A stretch of DNA of 64,000 nt from an uncultured Bacteroidota bacterium (GTDB lineage Bacteria; Bacteroidota; Bacteroidia; Bacteroidales; P3). Positions 63,720 through 64,000 of the stretch are shown here, piece by piece (position 1 is the first letter of the stretch; every line of letters begins with the position of its first letter). The DNA lies in assembly GCA_902775135.1 (NCBI GenBank), contig CACYKY010000003.1:83056-147055 (forward strand), given 5' to 3'. The translations under genes and the position numbers were made by a program. The notes under the pieces were generated by a model. That model was not told the DNA's origin. It saw nothing but the letters and a program-made list of their open reading frames with translations, and made no database searches.

Positions 63720-63773
63720 ATGACCCTCACCATCCATCGCGGAATCAACCAGATAGAAAAGTACACACCTTAA
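63720..63773 (+). pseudogene. 5' stub of an MBL-fold hydrolase gene, copy 2
   Basis: ATG at 63720 starts MTLTIHRGINQI, then EKYTP and a stop, 17 codons in total. It lies 15 bases after the 157-residue gene, the place where an intact MBL-fold gene would be expected. The first 32 bases match copy 1 at 31 positions. Confidence 0.55.
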
Positions 63774-63795
63774 AACATACAAAAAATTTAATAAT

Positions 63796-63927
63796 ATGAA
63801 TGAAGATAATAAAATAAAGCGAGGATTGGAAGAAATTATCCGTAGAACCTTTGAGGTTATTGATAACGTATATTCCGTAAACAAAGACAAAAAAAAAATA
63901 TCACTAGTGTCTCTTAATTATTGTTAA
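63796..63927 (+). CDS. Possible small protein with an A10 tract
   Basis: A 43-residue frame (MNEDNKIKRGLEEIIRRTFE to the stop) is rich in Lys, Glu and Ile and could start a longer gene. A run of ten A (63889-63898) lies inside; a one-base change there would shift the frame. Sequence after 63927 is AT-rich with no gene seen to the window end. Confidence 0.35.
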   Translation: MNEDNKIKRGLEEIIRRTFEVIDNVYSVNKDKKKISLVSLNYC

Positions 63928-64000
63928 ATTAATTTATAATATTCTTATGCATAGTGTTTTGAGCAACAAAACTTGTGTCCGACTTTTGAAATGCGTATAT

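Overview
The window looks like chromosome from a member of the Bacteroidales (phylum Bacteroidota). Promoters follow the Bacteroides type (a -7 box of the form TAnnTTTG with a TTTG box about 19-20 bases upstream). There is a gliding/type IX secretion C-terminal domain, a Bacteroidota-style mraZ-rsmH-ftsL-ftsI-murE-mraY-(murD)-ftsW-murG-murC-ftsQ-ftsA-ftsZ cluster, and many DUF families typical of the phylum. No rRNA, insertion sequence, prophage or CRISPR array was seen.

Layout. (1) 1-10139, minus strand: eight closely packed genes behind one good promoter at 10132-10163. They encode a three-helix membrane protein, a 1020-residue tubulin/FtsZ-like protein with a proline-rich and GYF-like tail, a zinc-ribbon membrane protein, and five secreted proteins (two unknown, one NTF2-like, one PEGA-SUMF1, one with a duplicated module that runs off the window). 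I regard this as the best candidate for an undescribed multi-gene system. (2) 10.4-25.7 kb: surface and secretion genes (a GLUG-rich protein, a flippase, a CHU_C cargo protein, a 1517-residue secreted protein, a truncated cargo remnant), prfA, and two tRNA-Leu genes. (3) 25.9-43.5 kb: recJ and then the division and cell-wall cluster. Its striking feature is that the murD position holds only a 179-residue C-terminal remnant that has lost the key motifs. murC carries a histidine-rich insertion. (4) 43.5-58.8 kb: housekeeping genes, including an EamA transporter, an EEP-nth-BatA-like-ABC operon, aroE, a DUF2807 protein, a DUF4159 protein, rsmE, mnmA, a secreted protein with an internal duplication, and a sodium/solute symporter. 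Several of these genes contain in-frame pieces of the short repeats otherwise seen between genes. (5) 58.9-64.0 kb: an accessory island. It has a WYL-domain regulator, a truncated DNA polymerase III alpha homologue whose catalytic aspartates are replaced, an unknown 172-residue protein, a PD-(D/E)XK-like protein and a 157-residue conserved protein. Two near-identical stubs of the 5' end of an MBL-fold gene flank the last cassette. A paired AAATGT motif occurs in the regulator promoter and again downstream of the polymerase-like gene.

How the genes fit together: the central cluster builds lipid II precursors (MurE, MraY, MurG, MurC) and the divisome (FtsL, FtsI, FtsW, FtsQ, FtsA, FtsZ). The first operon may add a second tubulin-type polymer with its own envelope partners. 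The right end resembles a regulated defence or stress island. All function calls come from reading the sequence; no database search or structure prediction was run.
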